A stretch of DNA of 64,000 nt. It comes from Burkholderia cepacia. Its GTDB lineage: Bacteria; Pseudomonadota; Gammaproteobacteria; Burkholderiales; Burkholderiaceae. The stretch spans positions 1 through 64,000 of the forward strand of contig NZ_LDWR01000004.1 of NCBI RefSeq assembly GCF_001039005.1, in the 5' to 3' direction. The notes under the pieces were generated by a model. It saw only the letters and a program-made list of their open reading frames with translations. It did not search any database and was not told where the DNA came from. Every line of letters begins with the position of its first letter. Within the stretch, counting starts at the first letter, position 1. Below, in pieces: positions 8,319 through 18,442 of the stretch. Position numbers and translations under genes: made by a program.

Positions 8319-9665
8319 TCAGGCAGATTCCGGCTGGCGCGGCGCCTGGGCCGGCATCTCGGCGGCGCGAAACACGACGCTGACAAGCAGGCCGCCCGCG
8401 GCCGCGTCGCCGAGCGATACCGTCGCGCCCTGCTGCGCCGCCACGCGCTTGACGATCGCCAGCCCGAGGCCGCTGCCCGACAAGTCGGTGCGTGCCCGCG
8501 CGGAGCTGTCGCGGTAGAAGCGGTCGAACACGCGCTCGCGCTCGTCCGCCGGGATGCCGGGCCCGCTGTCGCCGATCTGGACGCACGCGCGGCCGGCCGC
8601 GTCGGCGGTCAGCGACACATCGATGCGGCCGCTGTCCGGCGTGTACTTCACCGCGTTGTCGAGCAGGTTGCCGAACATCACGCGCAGCGCGCCGATGTCC
8701 GCGACGACACTCGCCGCGCGCGTCTCCTCGAAGCCGAGATCGATATTGCGCCGCTGCGCGAGCGGCGCATGCGCGGCCACGCATTCGGCGAGCAGCGACT
8801 GCAGGTCGACCGGTTCGCGCATCGTCGCGCCATCGGGTTCGGCGCGTGCGAGCGCGAGCAACTGCTCGGCGAGCCGCGTCGCGCGCGTGACGCCGTCCTG
8901 GAGATCCGCAACCGCCTCGCGACGCGACGCGTCGTCCTTCGCGCGGGCGACGAGCTGCGCCTGGATCTGCACGGCCGCGAGCGGCGTGCGCAACTCGTGC
9001 GCGGCATCGGCGACGAACGCCTTCTGCGTATCGAGCGCCGCCGCGAGCCGCGCGAGCAGCCCGTTCAGCGCGCGCACGAGCGGCTGCACCTCGAGCGGCA
9101 GGCGGCCGTCGGGCAGCGGATCGAGCGCCTCGGGCCGGCGCGCCTCGACCGCGCGCGTCACGCGGCCGAGCGGCGCGAGCCCGCGCCCGACGATCACCCA
9201 CACGGCCGCGCCGAGGAACGGCAGCAGCACGATCAGCGGCCACAGCGTGCGCAGCGCGACGTTCGCGGCGAGCCGGTTGCGCACCGACAGCGGCTGCGCG
9301 AGCTGCACGACGTTGTCGCCGACGATCGCACCGTACACGCGCCATTCGCCGCGGTCGGTACGTTCGGTCGAGAAGCCGAGCTCCGCGCGCGGCGCGATCG
9401 GCGCGCGCGGATGCGAGAAGTACATCAGCACGCCGTTGCGGTTCCAGATCTGGATCACGATGCCTTCGTCGCCGTTGGTCCGCGAGCCGAACACCTGCGA
9501 GAACGGCTCGGACGGCAGCGCCGCGGCGATTTCCTGCAGCTGGTAGTCGAACAGCTCGTTCGCCTCGGCGAGCGCCTGCCGATAGATGAGCCAGCCCGCG
9601 ATGCCCACGCCCGCGACGACGATCGCGAGCAGCCAGATCAACAATTGATGACGAATCGACCTCAC
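8319..9665 (-). CDS. Sensor histidine kinase (QseC-like)
   Basis: Inner-membrane sensor kinase, 448 residues. TM1 spans about 8-28 and TM2 about 140-160, with a periplasmic sensor domain between. A HAMP-like linker follows, then the phospho-acceptor His223 in DAAHELRTPLA. The ATPase domain has N box NLLDNAVKYTP, G1 DSGPGIP and G2 GSGLGLAIVKRV. It starts 3 bp after the response regulator stop, so they form one transcript with htrA downstream. The stimulus is unknown; pairing with htrA suggests envelope damage, and QseC/PmrB relatives sense cations or polycations (inference). Confidence 0.92.
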   Translation of the reverse strand: MRSIRHQLLIWLLAIVVAGVGIAGWLIYRQALAEANELFDYQLQEIAAALPSEPFSQVFGSRTNGDEGIVIQIWNRNGVLMYFSHPRAPIAPRAELGFSTERTDRGEWRVYGAIVGDNVVQLAQPLSVRNRLAANVALRTLWPLIVLLPFLGAAVWVIVGRGLAPLGRVTRAVEARRPEALDPLPDGRLPLEVQPLVRALNGLLARLAAALDTQKAFVADAAHELRTPLAAVQIQAQLVARAKDDASRREAVADLQDGVTRATRLAEQLLALARAEPDGATMREPVDLQSLLAECVAAHAPLAQRRNIDLGFEETRAASVVADIGALRVMFGNLLDNAVKYTPDSGRIDVSLTADAAGRACVQIGDSGPGIPADERERVFDRFYRDSSARARTDLSGSGLGLAIVKRVAAQQGATVSLGDAAAGGLLVSVVFRAAEMPAQAPRQPESA

Positions 9666-9668
9666 GCG

Positions 9669-10331
9669 TCAGCTTTCCTTGACGACCATGTAGCCGAGCC
9701 CGCGCACGTTGCGGATCAGGTCCGAGCCGAGTTTCTTGCGCAGCGCGTGGATGTAGACCTCGACCGTGTTGCTGCCGATCTCCTCGCCCCAGCCGTACAT
9801 CTTCTCCTCGAGCTGGCTCTTCGACAGCACCGCGCCGGGCCGCGCGAGCAGCGCCTCGAGCAGCGCGAACTCGCGCGCGGACAGCGCGACTGGCGCGCCG
9901 TCGAGCGTCACCTGGTGCGACGCGGGATCGAGCGTCAACGCGCCGTGGCGGATCAGCGACTCGCTGCGCCCGGCCTGGCGGCGGATCAGCGCACGCATCC
10001 GCGCGCCCAGCTCGTCGAGGTCGAACGGCTTGACGAGGTAGTCGTCGGCACCCGCGTCGAGCCCCTTCACCCGATCGGCGACCGCGTCGCGCGCGGTGAC
10101 GATCAGCACGGGCAGCGACAGCCCGCGCGCGCGCAGCGTGCGCAGCACGTCGATGCCGTCGCGCTTCGGCAGGCCGAGATCGAGCAGCAGCAGGTCGTAC
10201 GTCTCGCCGCCGAGCGCCGTGAGCGCCGCGTCGCCGTCCTGCACCCAGTCGACCGCAAAGCCGTCCGAGCGCAGCGCCTTGCGCACGCCCTCGGCAATCA
10301 TTCGGTCGTCTTCGACAAGCAGAATCCGCAT
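9669..10331 (-). CDS. OmpR-family response regulator (QseB/PmrA-like)
   Basis: 220 residues. The receiver domain has phospho-acceptor Asp51 (LLLLDLGLPKRDG), acidic pocket EDD at 7-9 and the conserved Lys in YLVKPFD. A C-terminal winged helix follows (LSAREFALLEALLARPG, then SNTVEVYIHALRKKLG). The start MRILLVEDD at 10331 is the family norm; an ATG four codons earlier is possible. First gene of the regulator-kinase-htrA operon and probable binder of the CTTAA array at 8251-8288. Confidence 0.92.
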   Translation of the reverse strand: MRILLVEDDRMIAEGVRKALRSDGFAVDWVQDGDAALTALGGETYDLLLLDLGLPKRDGIDVLRTLRARGLSLPVLIVTARDAVADRVKGLDAGADDYLVKPFDLDELGARMRALIRRQAGRSESLIRHGALTLDPASHQVTLDGAPVALSAREFALLEALLARPGAVLSKSQLEEKMYGWGEEIGSNTVEVYIHALRKKLGSDLIRNVRGLGYMVVKES

Positions 10332-10531
10332 CGGGACAGGCATCCATGGGTCGGGTGAAACACGCCGACCATTGTAGCGCCGCGAATCGCGTGCGCGGCA
10401 TGTGCGCAACAAAGTGATGCCGCCAAGCGGCACGACACGCGATTTCAGCGGGCATTTGCCCAGTTTCTCTACAATATGCGCTTGCGCGCGACACGCGCGC
10501 CGCCCGAGCCCCTGCCTACCCGTATTCGTCC

Positions 10532-12064
10532 ATGCCGATTTCCGCCCTTTCCGCCCGGTTCGCCCCCCGCACCCGTGTCTGCCTGCGTGCAGCCGCCGTC
10601 CTCGCCACCTGCACGGCCCTGGCCTTCGCGCCCGCCGCGCAAGCCGGCAAGAAATCCCACAAGCAAGCGCGCAAGACCGCCGTCGTGTCGCCCGCCGCGC
10701 GCGCGGCCGGCCTGCCGGCGACCGTGCTCGTCGCGCTGCAGCGCGCGAACGTGCCGGCGTCGGCGATGAGCGTCGTGGTCGAGCGCGTCGGCGATCCTGA
10801 ACCGCTGATCGCGTGGAATGCGAGCCGGCCGATGCTGCCGGCGTCGACGATGAAGCTCGTGACGACCTTCTCGGGCCTGTCGATCCTCGGCCCCGACTTC
10901 CGCTGGCGCACGACCGCCTACACGGACGGCACGGTCGACCCCGACGGCACGCTGCAGGGCAACCTGTACATCAAGGGCACCGGCGATCCGAAGCTCGTGC
11001 CCGAAGAGCTGATCGACCTCGTCGACAAGATCCGCAAGGCCGGCATCAAGCGCGTGGCCGGCGGCCTCGTGCTCGACAAGAGTTATTTCGCGGCATCGAC
11101 GCGCGACCTGCCGTCGTTCGACGACGACGCGAGCGCGCCGTACAACGTCGGCCCCGATCCGCTGCTGTACGCATTCAAGGCCGTGTCGTTCACGGTCACG
11201 CCGGGCGACGACGGCAAGGTGGCCGTCGACGTGCTGCCGCCGCTCGCGGATCTGTCGATCGACAACCAGCTGGTCGAGGGCACCGGCTCGTGCAGCGCGG
11301 CGGCCGCGGCCGCGCGCCCGACCTTGACGGCCGGCGGCGGGATGATGACCGCGTCGTTCGCCGGCGACTATCCGCTGCGCTGCGGCGCGCACACGACCAA
11401 CCTCGCGATCCTCGATCACACGACCTTCTTCGCGCGCGGCTTCCTCGCGCTGTGGCAGCAGGACGGCGGCACGATCACGGGGCCCGTGAGCGAAGGCAAG
11501 GTGCCGACCACCGCGCGGCCCGTCGCCGTGCATCACAGCCCGGTACTCGGCAGCATCGTCTACGACATCAACAAGTTCAGCAACAACGTGATGGCGCGCA
11601 ACCTGTTCCTGACGATCGGCGCGGTCAGCGGCAAGCCGCCCGCGACGCCCGAGCAGTCGAGCCGCGCGATCGAGGCGTTCCTGCAGAAAAACGGGATCGC
11701 GATGCCCGACCTCGTGCTCGAGAACGGCTCGGGGCTGTCGCGCGAAGAGCACGTGAGCGCGCTGTCGCTCGCCGCGCTGCTGCAGGCCGCGAACGCGAGC
11801 CCCGTCGCGCAGGCGTTCGTCGATTCGCTGCCGATCGCCGGCATCGACGGCACGATGAAGAACCGCCTCACCAACGCCGGCGTGCTCGGCAACGCGCACA
11901 TCAAGACCGGCACGCTGCGCGACGTGCGCGCGATCGCCGGCTACGTCGCCGGCGCCGACGGCCAGAGCTACATCGTCGTCAGCTTCATCAACAACGATCA
12001 CGCGGAGGGCGCGCGCGCCGCGCACGACACGCTGCTCGAATGGATCTACGCGGGCGCGCACTGA
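10532..12064 (+). CDS. dacB: D-alanyl-D-alanine carboxypeptidase/endopeptidase (PBP4)
   Basis: Periplasmic class C low-molecular-mass penicillin-binding protein, 510 residues, which trims or cuts peptidoglycan cross-links. A signal peptide (about residues 18-38, ending AQA) is followed by the serine motif PASTMK (Ser105, Lys108), the SNN motif (KFSNNVMARN) and the KTGT motif (HIKTGTLRD). The large insert between the first two motifs is typical of DacB. Transcribed divergently from the two-component operon; no convincing Shine-Dalgarno is visible ahead of the start. Confidence 0.95.
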   Translation: MPISALSARFAPRTRVCLRAAAVLATCTALAFAPAAQAGKKSHKQARKTAVVSPAARAAGLPATVLVALQRANVPASAMSVVVERVGDPEPLIAWNASRPMLPASTMKLVTTFSGLSILGPDFRWRTTAYTDGTVDPDGTLQGNLYIKGTGDPKLVPEELIDLVDKIRKAGIKRVAGGLVLDKSYFAASTRDLPSFDDDASAPYNVGPDPLLYAFKAVSFTVTPGDDGKVAVDVLPPLADLSIDNQLVEGTGSCSAAAAAARPTLTAGGGMMTASFAGDYPLRCGAHTTNLAILDHTTFFARGFLALWQQDGGTITGPVSEGKVPTTARPVAVHHSPVLGSIVYDINKFSNNVMARNLFLTIGAVSGKPPATPEQSSRAIEAFLQKNGIAMPDLVLENGSGLSREEHVSALSLAALLQAANASPVAQAFVDSLPIAGIDGTMKNRLTNAGVLGNAHIKTGTLRDVRAIAGYVAGADGQSYIVVSFINNDHAEGARAAHDTLLEWIYAGAH

Positions 12065-12229
12065 CGATGCCCCGGCGCGCACGCTCGTGCGCGCGCCCCT
12101 CTTCCCGTGCGCCGGCCGCCACGCATCACGGCCGGCGCACGCGTCCCGTTCCGTCCCCAACCATGCCAATCAATCGGGGCCGCACCGCCCGGCCACGCGC
12201 CGCGCGGCTTCCGTAGAAACCCTGTCCTC

Positions 12230-12243
12230 AGAGGGAACCCTCT
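12230..12243. repeat. 14-bp perfect palindrome in intergenic region
   Basis: AGAGGGAACCCTCT, enclosed by a second pair of inverted arms (CGTAGA at 12212, TCTACG at 12241). It lies 116 bp before the sterol-desaturase-like gene in the 294-bp dacB-downstream gap. Possible operator or part of the dacB transcript end; no T-run follows. Confidence 0.4.
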
Positions 12244-12358
12244 ACGCTCCCCTCTCGCCTAGCGCGTGGTGTTTGCGTAGGCTGATGGCCTGACCGATAT
12301 CTACAACGGGCCATACGCCCGGCCTCAAGGCTTGCAGGGGAAAGAAGGAGACACGCCC

Positions 12359-13273
12359 ATGCGATTCGACGTCGAATTGCTTCTGCTCGCGCTGGCGCCC
12401 GTCTTCCTGCTCTGCATCGCGTGGGAGGCCTGGCACCTCGCCCGCACACGTGCGCAGGACCATGTCTATGCGTGGCGCGACACGCTGTGCAATGCGGCAC
12501 TCGCGCTGATGCACCAGGGCGCCGACAAGATCGCATGGCTGTTCGTGATCCCCGTCTACGCGTACTGCTACCAGCACTATCGCCTGTTCACGTGGCACGA
12601 CGGCTGGCTGTCGTTCGCGGTGCTGTTCGTCGCGCAGGATTTCCTCTACTACGTGTTCCATCGCGCGAGCCATCGCGTGCGCTGGCTGTGGGCCGCGCAC
12701 GTCGTGCACCACTCGTCCGAGCGGATGAATTTCTCGACTGCGTTCCGGCAGAGCCTGATGTACCCCGTCGCGGGCATGTGGGCGTTCTGGCTGCCGCTCG
12801 CGTTCGTCGGCTTTCCGCCGCAGCAGGTCGTCGGCATCGTGCTGATCAACCTCGCGTTCCAGTTCTTCGTGCACACGCAGGCGATCGGCAAGCTCGGCTG
12901 GCTCGAATACGTGCTGAACACGCCGTCGATCCACCGCGCGCACCATGCGCGCAACCCGCGCTACATCGACCGCAATTACGCAGGCGTCCTTGTGATCTGG
13001 GATCGCCTGTTCGGCAGCTATGTCGAGGAAACGGCCGACGATCCGCCGCAGTACGGGATCGTCGAGCGGCTCGGCTCGAACAACCCGCTCGTCGCGACGT
13101 TCCACGAGTGGGGGTCGATGGCGGCCGACGCGTTGCGCGTCGACGGATGGCGCAACAAGCTGCGCGCGATTTTCGGCCCGCCCGAGTGGGCGAGCGCTTA
13201 TCATGCGCAGATCGCCGAGGCCGCGAACCAGGATCCGCGCACCGTGCCGCTCGCGGCTGCGCGTGAACAATAA
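12359..13273 (+). CDS. Fatty-acid hydroxylase/sterol desaturase family membrane protein
   Basis: Di-iron membrane oxygenase, 304 residues, with several transmembrane helices. The eight-histidine pattern is visible: HRASH (about residue 101), HVVHHSSE (about 118) and HRAHHARNPRYIDRNYAG (about 195). The start at 12359 follows GAAGGAG; the longer frame is rejected. Family members hydroxylate or desaturate lipids; the substrate here is unknown. In bacteria, candidates include fatty acyl chains and hopanoid-like lipids. Confidence 0.88.
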   Translation: MRFDVELLLLALAPVFLLCIAWEAWHLARTRAQDHVYAWRDTLCNAALALMHQGADKIAWLFVIPVYAYCYQHYRLFTWHDGWLSFAVLFVAQDFLYYVFHRASHRVRWLWAAHVVHHSSERMNFSTAFRQSLMYPVAGMWAFWLPLAFVGFPPQQVVGIVLINLAFQFFVHTQAIGKLGWLEYVLNTPSIHRAHHARNPRYIDRNYAGVLVIWDRLFGSYVEETADDPPQYGIVERLGSNNPLVATFHEWGSMAADALRVDGWRNKLRAIFGPPEWASAYHAQIAEAANQDPRTVPLAAAREQ

Positions 13274-13368
13274 ACCGTTTTAGCCAACGGCCGCCGCGCA
13301 GCCCGGAACCGAGCAGGCACGCGGCAGATGAGAAACACATCAGGCCATATCTACGAGGAGATCGAACG

Positions 13369-14499
13369 ATGCAGTCACAACAACAATTCCCGTCGTGCAC
13401 CCGGCAACGCCTGCTGCGCACCGCGCAGGTCGCGATCGCCGGCGCCGCGCTCGCGCTGCTCGCCGCCTGCGGCGGCGGCGACGACAACAACAACAGCAGC
13501 GCATCGAACACGCCACCGTCGGGCGTGAAGATGCAGATCGTGTCGTTCGGCGACAGCCTGTCCGACGCCGGCACCTACTCGCAGATCAAGCTCGGCTTCG
13601 GCGGCGGCCGCTTCACGACCAACCCCGGTCAGGTGTGGACGCAGAACGTCGCGCAATACTATGGCGACACGCTGCAACCCGCGAACCAGGGCGGCTTCGG
13701 CATCCCGCTGCAGGCCACCGGCGGTCTCGGTTATGCGCAGGGCGGCTCGCGCGTGACGCAGCAGCCGGGCATCGGCCATGCGGACGCAAGCGTGCCGAAC
13801 CCCGACTACGCACAGGCGACCACGACGCCGATCGCCGACCAGGTCAAGCAGTACCTGACGCAGCACGGCAGCTTCAACGGTGGCCAGATCGTGCTGCTGA
13901 ACGGCGGCGCGAACGACATCTTCTATCAGGTCGCGGCCCTGCAGGCAGGCGCCATCACGCCGACGCAACTGCAGCAGAACATCGGCGCCGCCGCGCAACA
14001 GCTCGCGGGCGTGGTGCAGCAGATCGTCGCCTCCGGCGCAACGCACGTGTTCGTGTCGAACGTGCCCGATATCGGCGGCACGCCGCTCGCCCTCCAGGGC
14101 GGCACGCAGACGACCCTCACGCAACTGTCGATGCTGTTCAACGGCACGCTCGCCGCAACGCTGCAGGCACTCAAGGTCGACACGACCAAGTACGCGCTGC
14201 TCGACACGTTCACGTGGCAGGACGGCATCCTCGCGAACTATCAGGCGAACGGCTTCAGCGTGTCGAACACCGACACCGCGTGTAACCTGAAGGCCATGGT
14301 CCAGGCCGCGACGCAGTATGGCGTCGCGAACGCGACCGCGTTCGGCTCGTCGCTGTTCTGCTCGCCGCAGACCTACACGGTCGCGAACGCGGACCAGACC
14401 TACATGTTCGCCGACACGGTCCACCCGACGACGCGCCTGCACGCGCTGTTCTCGCAGTTCGTGGAGAAGCAGATCGCGGCTTCGGGCGTCGGCAAGTAA
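13369..14499 (+). CDS. GDSL/SGNH-family lipoprotein esterase
   Basis: Probable surface or periplasmic esterase, 376 residues. A signal peptide with lipobox LLAACGGG is followed by a short Asn/Ser linker and the SGNH domain. Block I is VSFGDSLSDAGTY (Ser nucleophile), block III contains GGANDIFYQ, and block V is FADTVHPTTRLHALF with catalytic Asp and His. A spaced GAGGAG stands ahead of the start. The substrate, probably an acyl ester, cannot be deduced. Single-gene transcript ended by the terminator at 14525. Confidence 0.9.
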   Translation: MQSQQQFPSCTRQRLLRTAQVAIAGAALALLAACGGGDDNNNSSASNTPPSGVKMQIVSFGDSLSDAGTYSQIKLGFGGGRFTTNPGQVWTQNVAQYYGDTLQPANQGGFGIPLQATGGLGYAQGGSRVTQQPGIGHADASVPNPDYAQATTTPIADQVKQYLTQHGSFNGGQIVLLNGGANDIFYQVAALQAGAITPTQLQQNIGAAAQQLAGVVQQIVASGATHVFVSNVPDIGGTPLALQGGTQTTLTQLSMLFNGTLAATLQALKVDTTKYALLDTFTWQDGILANYQANGFSVSNTDTACNLKAMVQAATQYGVANATAFGSSLFCSPQTYTVANADQTYMFADTVHPTTRLHALFSQFVEKQIAASGVGK

Positions 14500-14524
14500 G
14501 CCGCCGGCCACGCGCCCAAACAAA

Positions 14525-14558
14525 AACGCCCGACCGGTTTGCCGGTCGGGCGTTTTTT
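14525..14558. terminator. Bidirectional Rho-independent terminator
   Basis: 13-bp perfect stem (AACGCCCGACCGG and its complement) with a 4-base loop, T-run on the plus strand and A-run before it. It serves the GDSL lipoprotein gene on the plus strand and sua5 on the minus strand, which converge here. Confidence 0.92.
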
Positions 14559-14580
14559 ATTCCTGAAGCGGCGGACTTCG

Positions 14581-15609
14581 TCAGTCGCGCGCTTCGAACG
14601 CGGCCGCCGCACGGCCGAGGCGATCGTTGACCGCGATCCATTCGACCGTTTCCGGCAACTTCTCGACGAGAATGCGCGCGACCTGCGCGCGGTCGAGCGC
14701 ACGCAGCATCCCGTACAGATCCCGTGCATAGGCCTGCGGATCTTCCGGCGCCGCGACGAAATGCACACCGTCGGCCTGTGCCCAACGTCCCGCACGCGAC
14801 GCGCGCGCAACAAGCGCGACACGCTCGCCGTCGGTTTGCGCGGCCGCGAGCAGCGGCTCGAGCGCATCGAACGGCAGCAGCGCGAGCGGCGTGCGCGGCG
14901 CGTAATGGGCCTTCAGCGTGCCCGACGCGCGCGGCGCGGTGGCGTCGCTGCCGTCCGGCAGCCGCGGCGCGCGGCCGAGCACGTCCGCGATCTGCTGCGG
15001 CGTCACGTGGCCCGGGCGCAGCAGCGCCGGGAAGCCGCGCGACAGGTCGAGGATCGTCGATTCGATGCCGACTTCGGAAGCACCGCCGTCGAGCACATGC
15101 ACGGTGTCGCCGAATTCGTCGCGCACGTGCTGCGCGGTCGTCGGGCTCACATGGCCGAACCGGTTCGCGGACGGCGCGGCAACGCCGCCGTGCCCGCCGC
15201 GTCGCGCGCTGAATGCGGCCAGCAGCGCCTGCGCGACCGGATGCGACGGGCAGCGCAGCCCGACCGAATCCTGCCCGCCGCTCACCGCGTCCGGAATGCG
15301 CGCATGGCGCTTCAGGATCAGCGTCAGCGGGCCCGGCCAGAATGCATCGATCAGCGCCTGCGCATCGGCCGGCAGCGCGTCGGCCCAGTAGCCCGGATCG
15401 CCGCCGGGCGGCAGGTGCACGATCACCGGATGGTTCGCGGGGCGCCCCTTCGCCGCGTAGATGCGCGCGACGGCCTCGGGATTCGCCGCATCGCCGCCGA
15501 GCCCGTAGACGGTTTCGGTCGGAAACGCAACCAGTTGCCCCGCGTCGAGCAGCGCGGCGGCCGCGCCGATCTGCGCGGGCGTCACGGACTTCAGGAGATC
15601 GATGGACAT
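14581..15609 (-). CDS. sua5: L-threonylcarbamoyladenylate synthase (Sua5 type)
   Basis: Makes threonylcarbamoyl-AMP for the t6A37 modification of ANN-decoding tRNAs. 342 residues: the YrdC domain (FPTETVYGLGGDA, then KGRPANHPVIVH and SANRFGHVSPTTAQHV) occupies about residues 10-200 and a C-terminal Sua5 domain follows (SGTLKAHYAPRTP), so this is the long Sua5 form rather than short TsaC. The start MSIDLLKSV at 15609 lies 11 bp after the purK stop, consistent with cotranscription with purK. A longer reading frame through purK is an antisense-type shadow. Confidence 0.92.
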   Translation of the reverse strand: MSIDLLKSVTPAQIGAAAALLDAGQLVAFPTETVYGLGGDAANPEAVARIYAAKGRPANHPVIVHLPPGGDPGYWADALPADAQALIDAFWPGPLTLILKRHARIPDAVSGGQDSVGLRCPSHPVAQALLAAFSARRGGHGGVAAPSANRFGHVSPTTAQHVRDEFGDTVHVLDGGASEVGIESTILDLSRGFPALLRPGHVTPQQIADVLGRAPRLPDGSDATAPRASGTLKAHYAPRTPLALLPFDALEPLLAAAQTDGERVALVARASRAGRWAQADGVHFVAAPEDPQAYARDLYGMLRALDRAQVARILVEKLPETVEWIAVNDRLGRAAAAFEARD

Positions 15610-15620
15610 CGGCTGGTGCC

Positions 15621-16817
15621 TCAGTCGAGCGGCACGCGCAGCAACTGCGCGCACGCGGTAGCCGCGGCGACGGCTTCGTCGCGCGTCTCGGCCGTGAAGT
15701 TCACGTGGCCCATCTTGCGGCCGACGCGCGCGTCTTCCTTGCCGTACAGGTGCAGGTGCGCAGTCGGCATCGCCGCGACCGTGTCCCACGGCGGCGTGAC
15801 GGCATCGGCCGCCGCACCGTTCGGGAACCACACGTCGCCGAGGATGTTCAGCATCGCGGCCGGCGAATGCTGGCGCGGGTTGCCGAGCGGCATGCGCGTC
15901 ATCGCGCGCACCTGCTGCTCGAACTGGCTCGTTGCGCACGCATCGACCGTGTAGTGGCCGGAGTTGTGCGGGCGCGGCGCCATCTCGTTCGCGACGAACG
16001 AGCCGTCTTCCAGCACGAAGAATTCGACGCACAGCACGCCGACGTAGCCGAGCGTGTCGGCGATCCGCACGGCCGCCTGCTGCGCCTCTTCGACGCGCGC
16101 GGCATCGGCGGCCGGCGCGGGCACGACGGTCAGCGCGAGGATGCCGTTGTGGTGCGCGTTCTGCGCGAGCGGGAACGCAGCCGAGCGGCCGTCCGCGCCG
16201 CGCGCGATCAGCGCCGACACTTCGTATTTCAGCGGCAGGCGCTTCTCGAGCACGCACGGCACGCCGCCGAGCGCCGCATGCGCGTCGCGCGCTTCCTGCG
16301 CGGTGCTCACGCGCACCTGGCCCTTGCCGTCGTAGCCGAGGCGCGCCGTCTTCAGGATGCCCGGCAGCACCGCGTCGAGCGCGGCATCGTCGAGCGCGGC
16401 GAGCGCCGCCGACGCTTCGATCACGACGTGCGGCGCGACGGGCACGCCCGATGCCTCGATGAAACGCTTCTCCGCGATCCGGTCCTGCGCGACCGCGACG
16501 CAGCGGCCGGCCGGCGCGACGAACGTCGTGCGCGCGAGGAAATCGAGGCTCGCGGCCGGCACGTTCTCGAACTCCGTCGACACCGCTTCGCACAGGTCGG
16601 CCAGTTCGGCGAGCGCGGCTTCGTCGTCGTAGGCTGCGCGCAGGTGGCGGTCGGCGACCGCGCCGGCGGGGCTCGTCGGATCGGGATCGAGCACGGCGAC
16701 GCGATAGCCCATCGACTGGGCGGCAAAGCAGAACATGCGGCCGAGCTGGCCACCGCCGACCATGCCCAGCCACGCGCCGGGCAGGATCGGGGAAACGGAA
16801 TCAGGAGTTGCGGTCAT
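15621..16817 (-). CDS. purK: N5-carboxyaminoimidazole ribonucleotide synthase
   Basis: ATP-grasp enzyme of purine biosynthesis: converts AIR, bicarbonate and ATP to N5-CAIR. 398 residues; the N-terminal Rossmann-like part starts at [18 protein letters not shown] and the ATP-grasp core includes [10 protein letters not shown] and SVIARG-type segments, ending with LNILGDVW near the C-terminus. The start at 16817 (MTATPDS) is the first plausible ATG. It follows purE by 79 bp in the purC-purE-purK-sua5 gene string. Confidence 0.95.
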   Translation of the reverse strand: MTATPDSVSPILPGAWLGMVGGGQLGRMFCFAAQSMGYRVAVLDPDPTSPAGAVADRHLRAAYDDEAALAELADLCEAVSTEFENVPAASLDFLARTTFVAPAGRCVAVAQDRIAEKRFIEASGVPVAPHVVIEASAALAALDDAALDAVLPGILKTARLGYDGKGQVRVSTAQEARDAHAALGGVPCVLEKRLPLKYEVSALIARGADGRSAAFPLAQNAHHNGILALTVVPAPAADAARVEEAQQAAVRIADTLGYVGVLCVEFFVLEDGSFVANEMAPRPHNSGHYTVDACATSQFEQQVRAMTRMPLGNPRQHSPAAMLNILGDVWFPNGAAADAVTPPWDTVAAMPTAHLHLYGKEDARVGRKMGHVNFTAETRDEAVAAATACAQLLRVPLD

Positions 16818-16896
16818 GTCAGTGGTCGGTCGCGGCGGGCGCTGCCCGCCGCAGTGGTAGGTCAGGCAGCCGCGACGCGCGGCCGCCGGTGCGCCG

Positions 16897-17418
16897 TCAT
16901 TCCAGCGGCGGCAGCACCATTGCGTGCGCGGCTTCGTTCTGGCGCACGCGGAACGCCGCGAGCCGGTTCGCGTAGTCGACCGACGTGCCGGACAGGATCG
17001 ACACTGCGAACAGCGCGGCATTCGCGGCGCCGGCTTCGCCGATCGCGAACGTCGCGACCGGCACGCCCTTCGGCATCTGCACGATCGAGTGCAGCGAATC
17101 GACACCCTTCAGATACTTGCTCGCGACCGGCACGCCGAGCACCGGCACCGTGGTTTTCGCGGCAAGCATGCCGGGCAGGTGTGCGGCACCGCCGGCGCCC
17201 GCGATGATCGCGCGCAGCCCGCGCTCGCGCGCCTTCTCCGCATAGTCGAACATCTCGTCGGGCATCCGGTGCGCGGACACGACCTTCGCTTCGTACGGCA
17301 CGCCGAATTCCTGCAGGATCGCTACCGCGTGCTTCATCACGTCCCAGTCGGAACTCGAACCCATCAGCACGCCGATGAGCGGCGCGCTGTGCGTGTGGGC
17401 GGTCTGAACTTCACTCAT
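16897..17418 (-). CDS. purE: N5-CAIR mutase
   Basis: Converts N5-CAIR to CAIR, the step after PurK. 173 residues, the normal class I PurE length. Signature motifs [13 protein letters not shown] (phosphate-binding), SAHRMPDEM (catalytic His) and [10 protein letters not shown] are all present. Lies between purC and purK on the same strand. Confidence 0.96.
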   Translation of the reverse strand: MSEVQTAHTHSAPLIGVLMGSSSDWDVMKHAVAILQEFGVPYEAKVVSAHRMPDEMFDYAEKARERGLRAIIAGAGGAAHLPGMLAAKTTVPVLGVPVASKYLKGVDSLHSIVQMPKGVPVATFAIGEAGAANAALFAVSILSGTSVDYANRLAAFRVRQNEAAHAMVLPPLE

Positions 17419-17483
17419 TTCGTTATTTCCTGTCGACCGGAGTTAGCGCTTCGGCGCCACCTCCGGTCCCATGCAAAGCTCGC

Positions 17484-18374
17484 TCAGGCGAGCGACTGGC
17501 CCGTGATGCGCTCGAGCGCTTCCTGGTACTTCGCGGCCGTCTTCTCGACGACGTCGGCCGGCAGCGCCGGCGCCGGCGCCGTCTTGCCCCACGGCTGCGC
17601 CTCGAGCCAGTCGCGCACGAACTGCTTGTCGAACGACGGCGGGTTCGTACCGACCTGGTACTGGTCGGCCGGCCAGAAGCGCGACGAATCGGCCGTCAGC
17701 ACTTCGTCCATCAGGAACAGCCTGCCGTGGTTGTCGAGGCCGAATTCGAACTTCGTATCGGCGATGATGATGCCGCGCGTCGCCGCGTAGTCGGCCGCTT
17801 CCTTGTACAGCTTGATCGAGATGTCGCGGATCGTCGCGGCCAACTCGGTGCCGATGCGGCGCTCGGTTTCCTCGAACGTGATGTTCTCGTCGTGCTCGCC
17901 CATCTCGGCCTTCGCGGCCGGCGTGAAGATCGGCTCGGGCAGCTTCTGCGCGTTCTGCAGGCCTTCCGGCAGCTGCACGCCGCACACGGCGCCGGACGCC
18001 TGGTATTCCTTCCAGCCGCTGCCGGCCAGGTAGCCGCGCACGACCGCCTCGATCATGATCGGCTCGAGGCGCTTGACGACCACGCCGCGGCCCGTCACCT
18101 GCTCGACCTCGTCGGCCGCGACGACCGCTTCCGGCGCGTCGCCCGTCAGGTGGTTCGGCACGATGTGCGCGAGCTTGTCGAACCAGAAGTTCGCCATCTG
18201 GTTCAGCACGCGGCCCTTGTTCGGAATCGGCTCGCCCATCACCACGTCGAATGCCGACAGGCGGTCGGTCGTGACGATCAGGAGCTTGTCGTTGCCGACC
18301 GCGTAGTTATCGCGGACCTTGCCGCGACCGAGGAGCGGCAGCGAGCGGAGCGTGGATTCGTAAAGGGTAGACAT
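17484..18374 (-). CDS. purC: SAICAR synthase
   Basis: Phosphoribosylaminoimidazole-succinocarboxamide synthase: joins CAIR and aspartate using ATP, the step after PurE. 296 residues with [12 protein letters not shown] (nucleotide loop), [16 protein letters not shown] and [24 protein letters not shown] core (seen as [17 protein letters not shown]) and DTKFEFG. First gene of the purC-purE-purK-sua5 set. A hairpin with T-run (18405-18442) stands just upstream and may end the fba transcript. Confidence 0.96.
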   Translation of the reverse strand: MSTLYESTLRSLPLLGRGKVRDNYAVGNDKLLIVTTDRLSAFDVVMGEPIPNKGRVLNQMANFWFDKLAHIVPNHLTGDAPEAVVAADEVEQVTGRGVVVKRLEPIMIEAVVRGYLAGSGWKEYQASGAVCGVQLPEGLQNAQKLPEPIFTPAAKAEMGEHDENITFEETERRIGTELAATIRDISIKLYKEAADYAATRGIIIADTKFEFGLDNHGRLFLMDEVLTADSSRFWPADQYQVGTNPPSFDKQFVRDWLEAQPWGKTAPAPALPADVVEKTAAKYQEALERITGQSLA

Positions 18375-18404
18375 CGTCTTTTCGCAGATAAGGAGCCAAA
18401 CAAA

Positions 18405-18442
18405 AAGGGAAACGCCGTTCCCCGCGGCAGGCGGGAACGGCG
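18405..18442 (-). terminator. Probable terminator between fba and purC
   Basis: 10-bp perfect stem CGCCGTTCCC / GGGAACGGCG with a 10-base loop; on the minus strand it is followed by TTTTTG. It ends 31 bp before the purC start, so besides terminating fba it could act as a leader attenuator for the purine genes. The rest of the 232-bp gap is GC-rich with no clear signal. Confidence 0.6.

Noticed and set aside
8277..10358. 693-codon open frame on the plus strand
   Set aside because: Antisense to the sensor kinase and response regulator, whose motifs are complete; composition is shadow-like.
14581..16773. 730-codon frame suggesting a fusion of purK-region sequence with Sua5
   Set aside because: Only the last 342 codons are Sua5-like; the upstream part is an out-of-frame reading of purK, and Sua5 has its own start at 15609.
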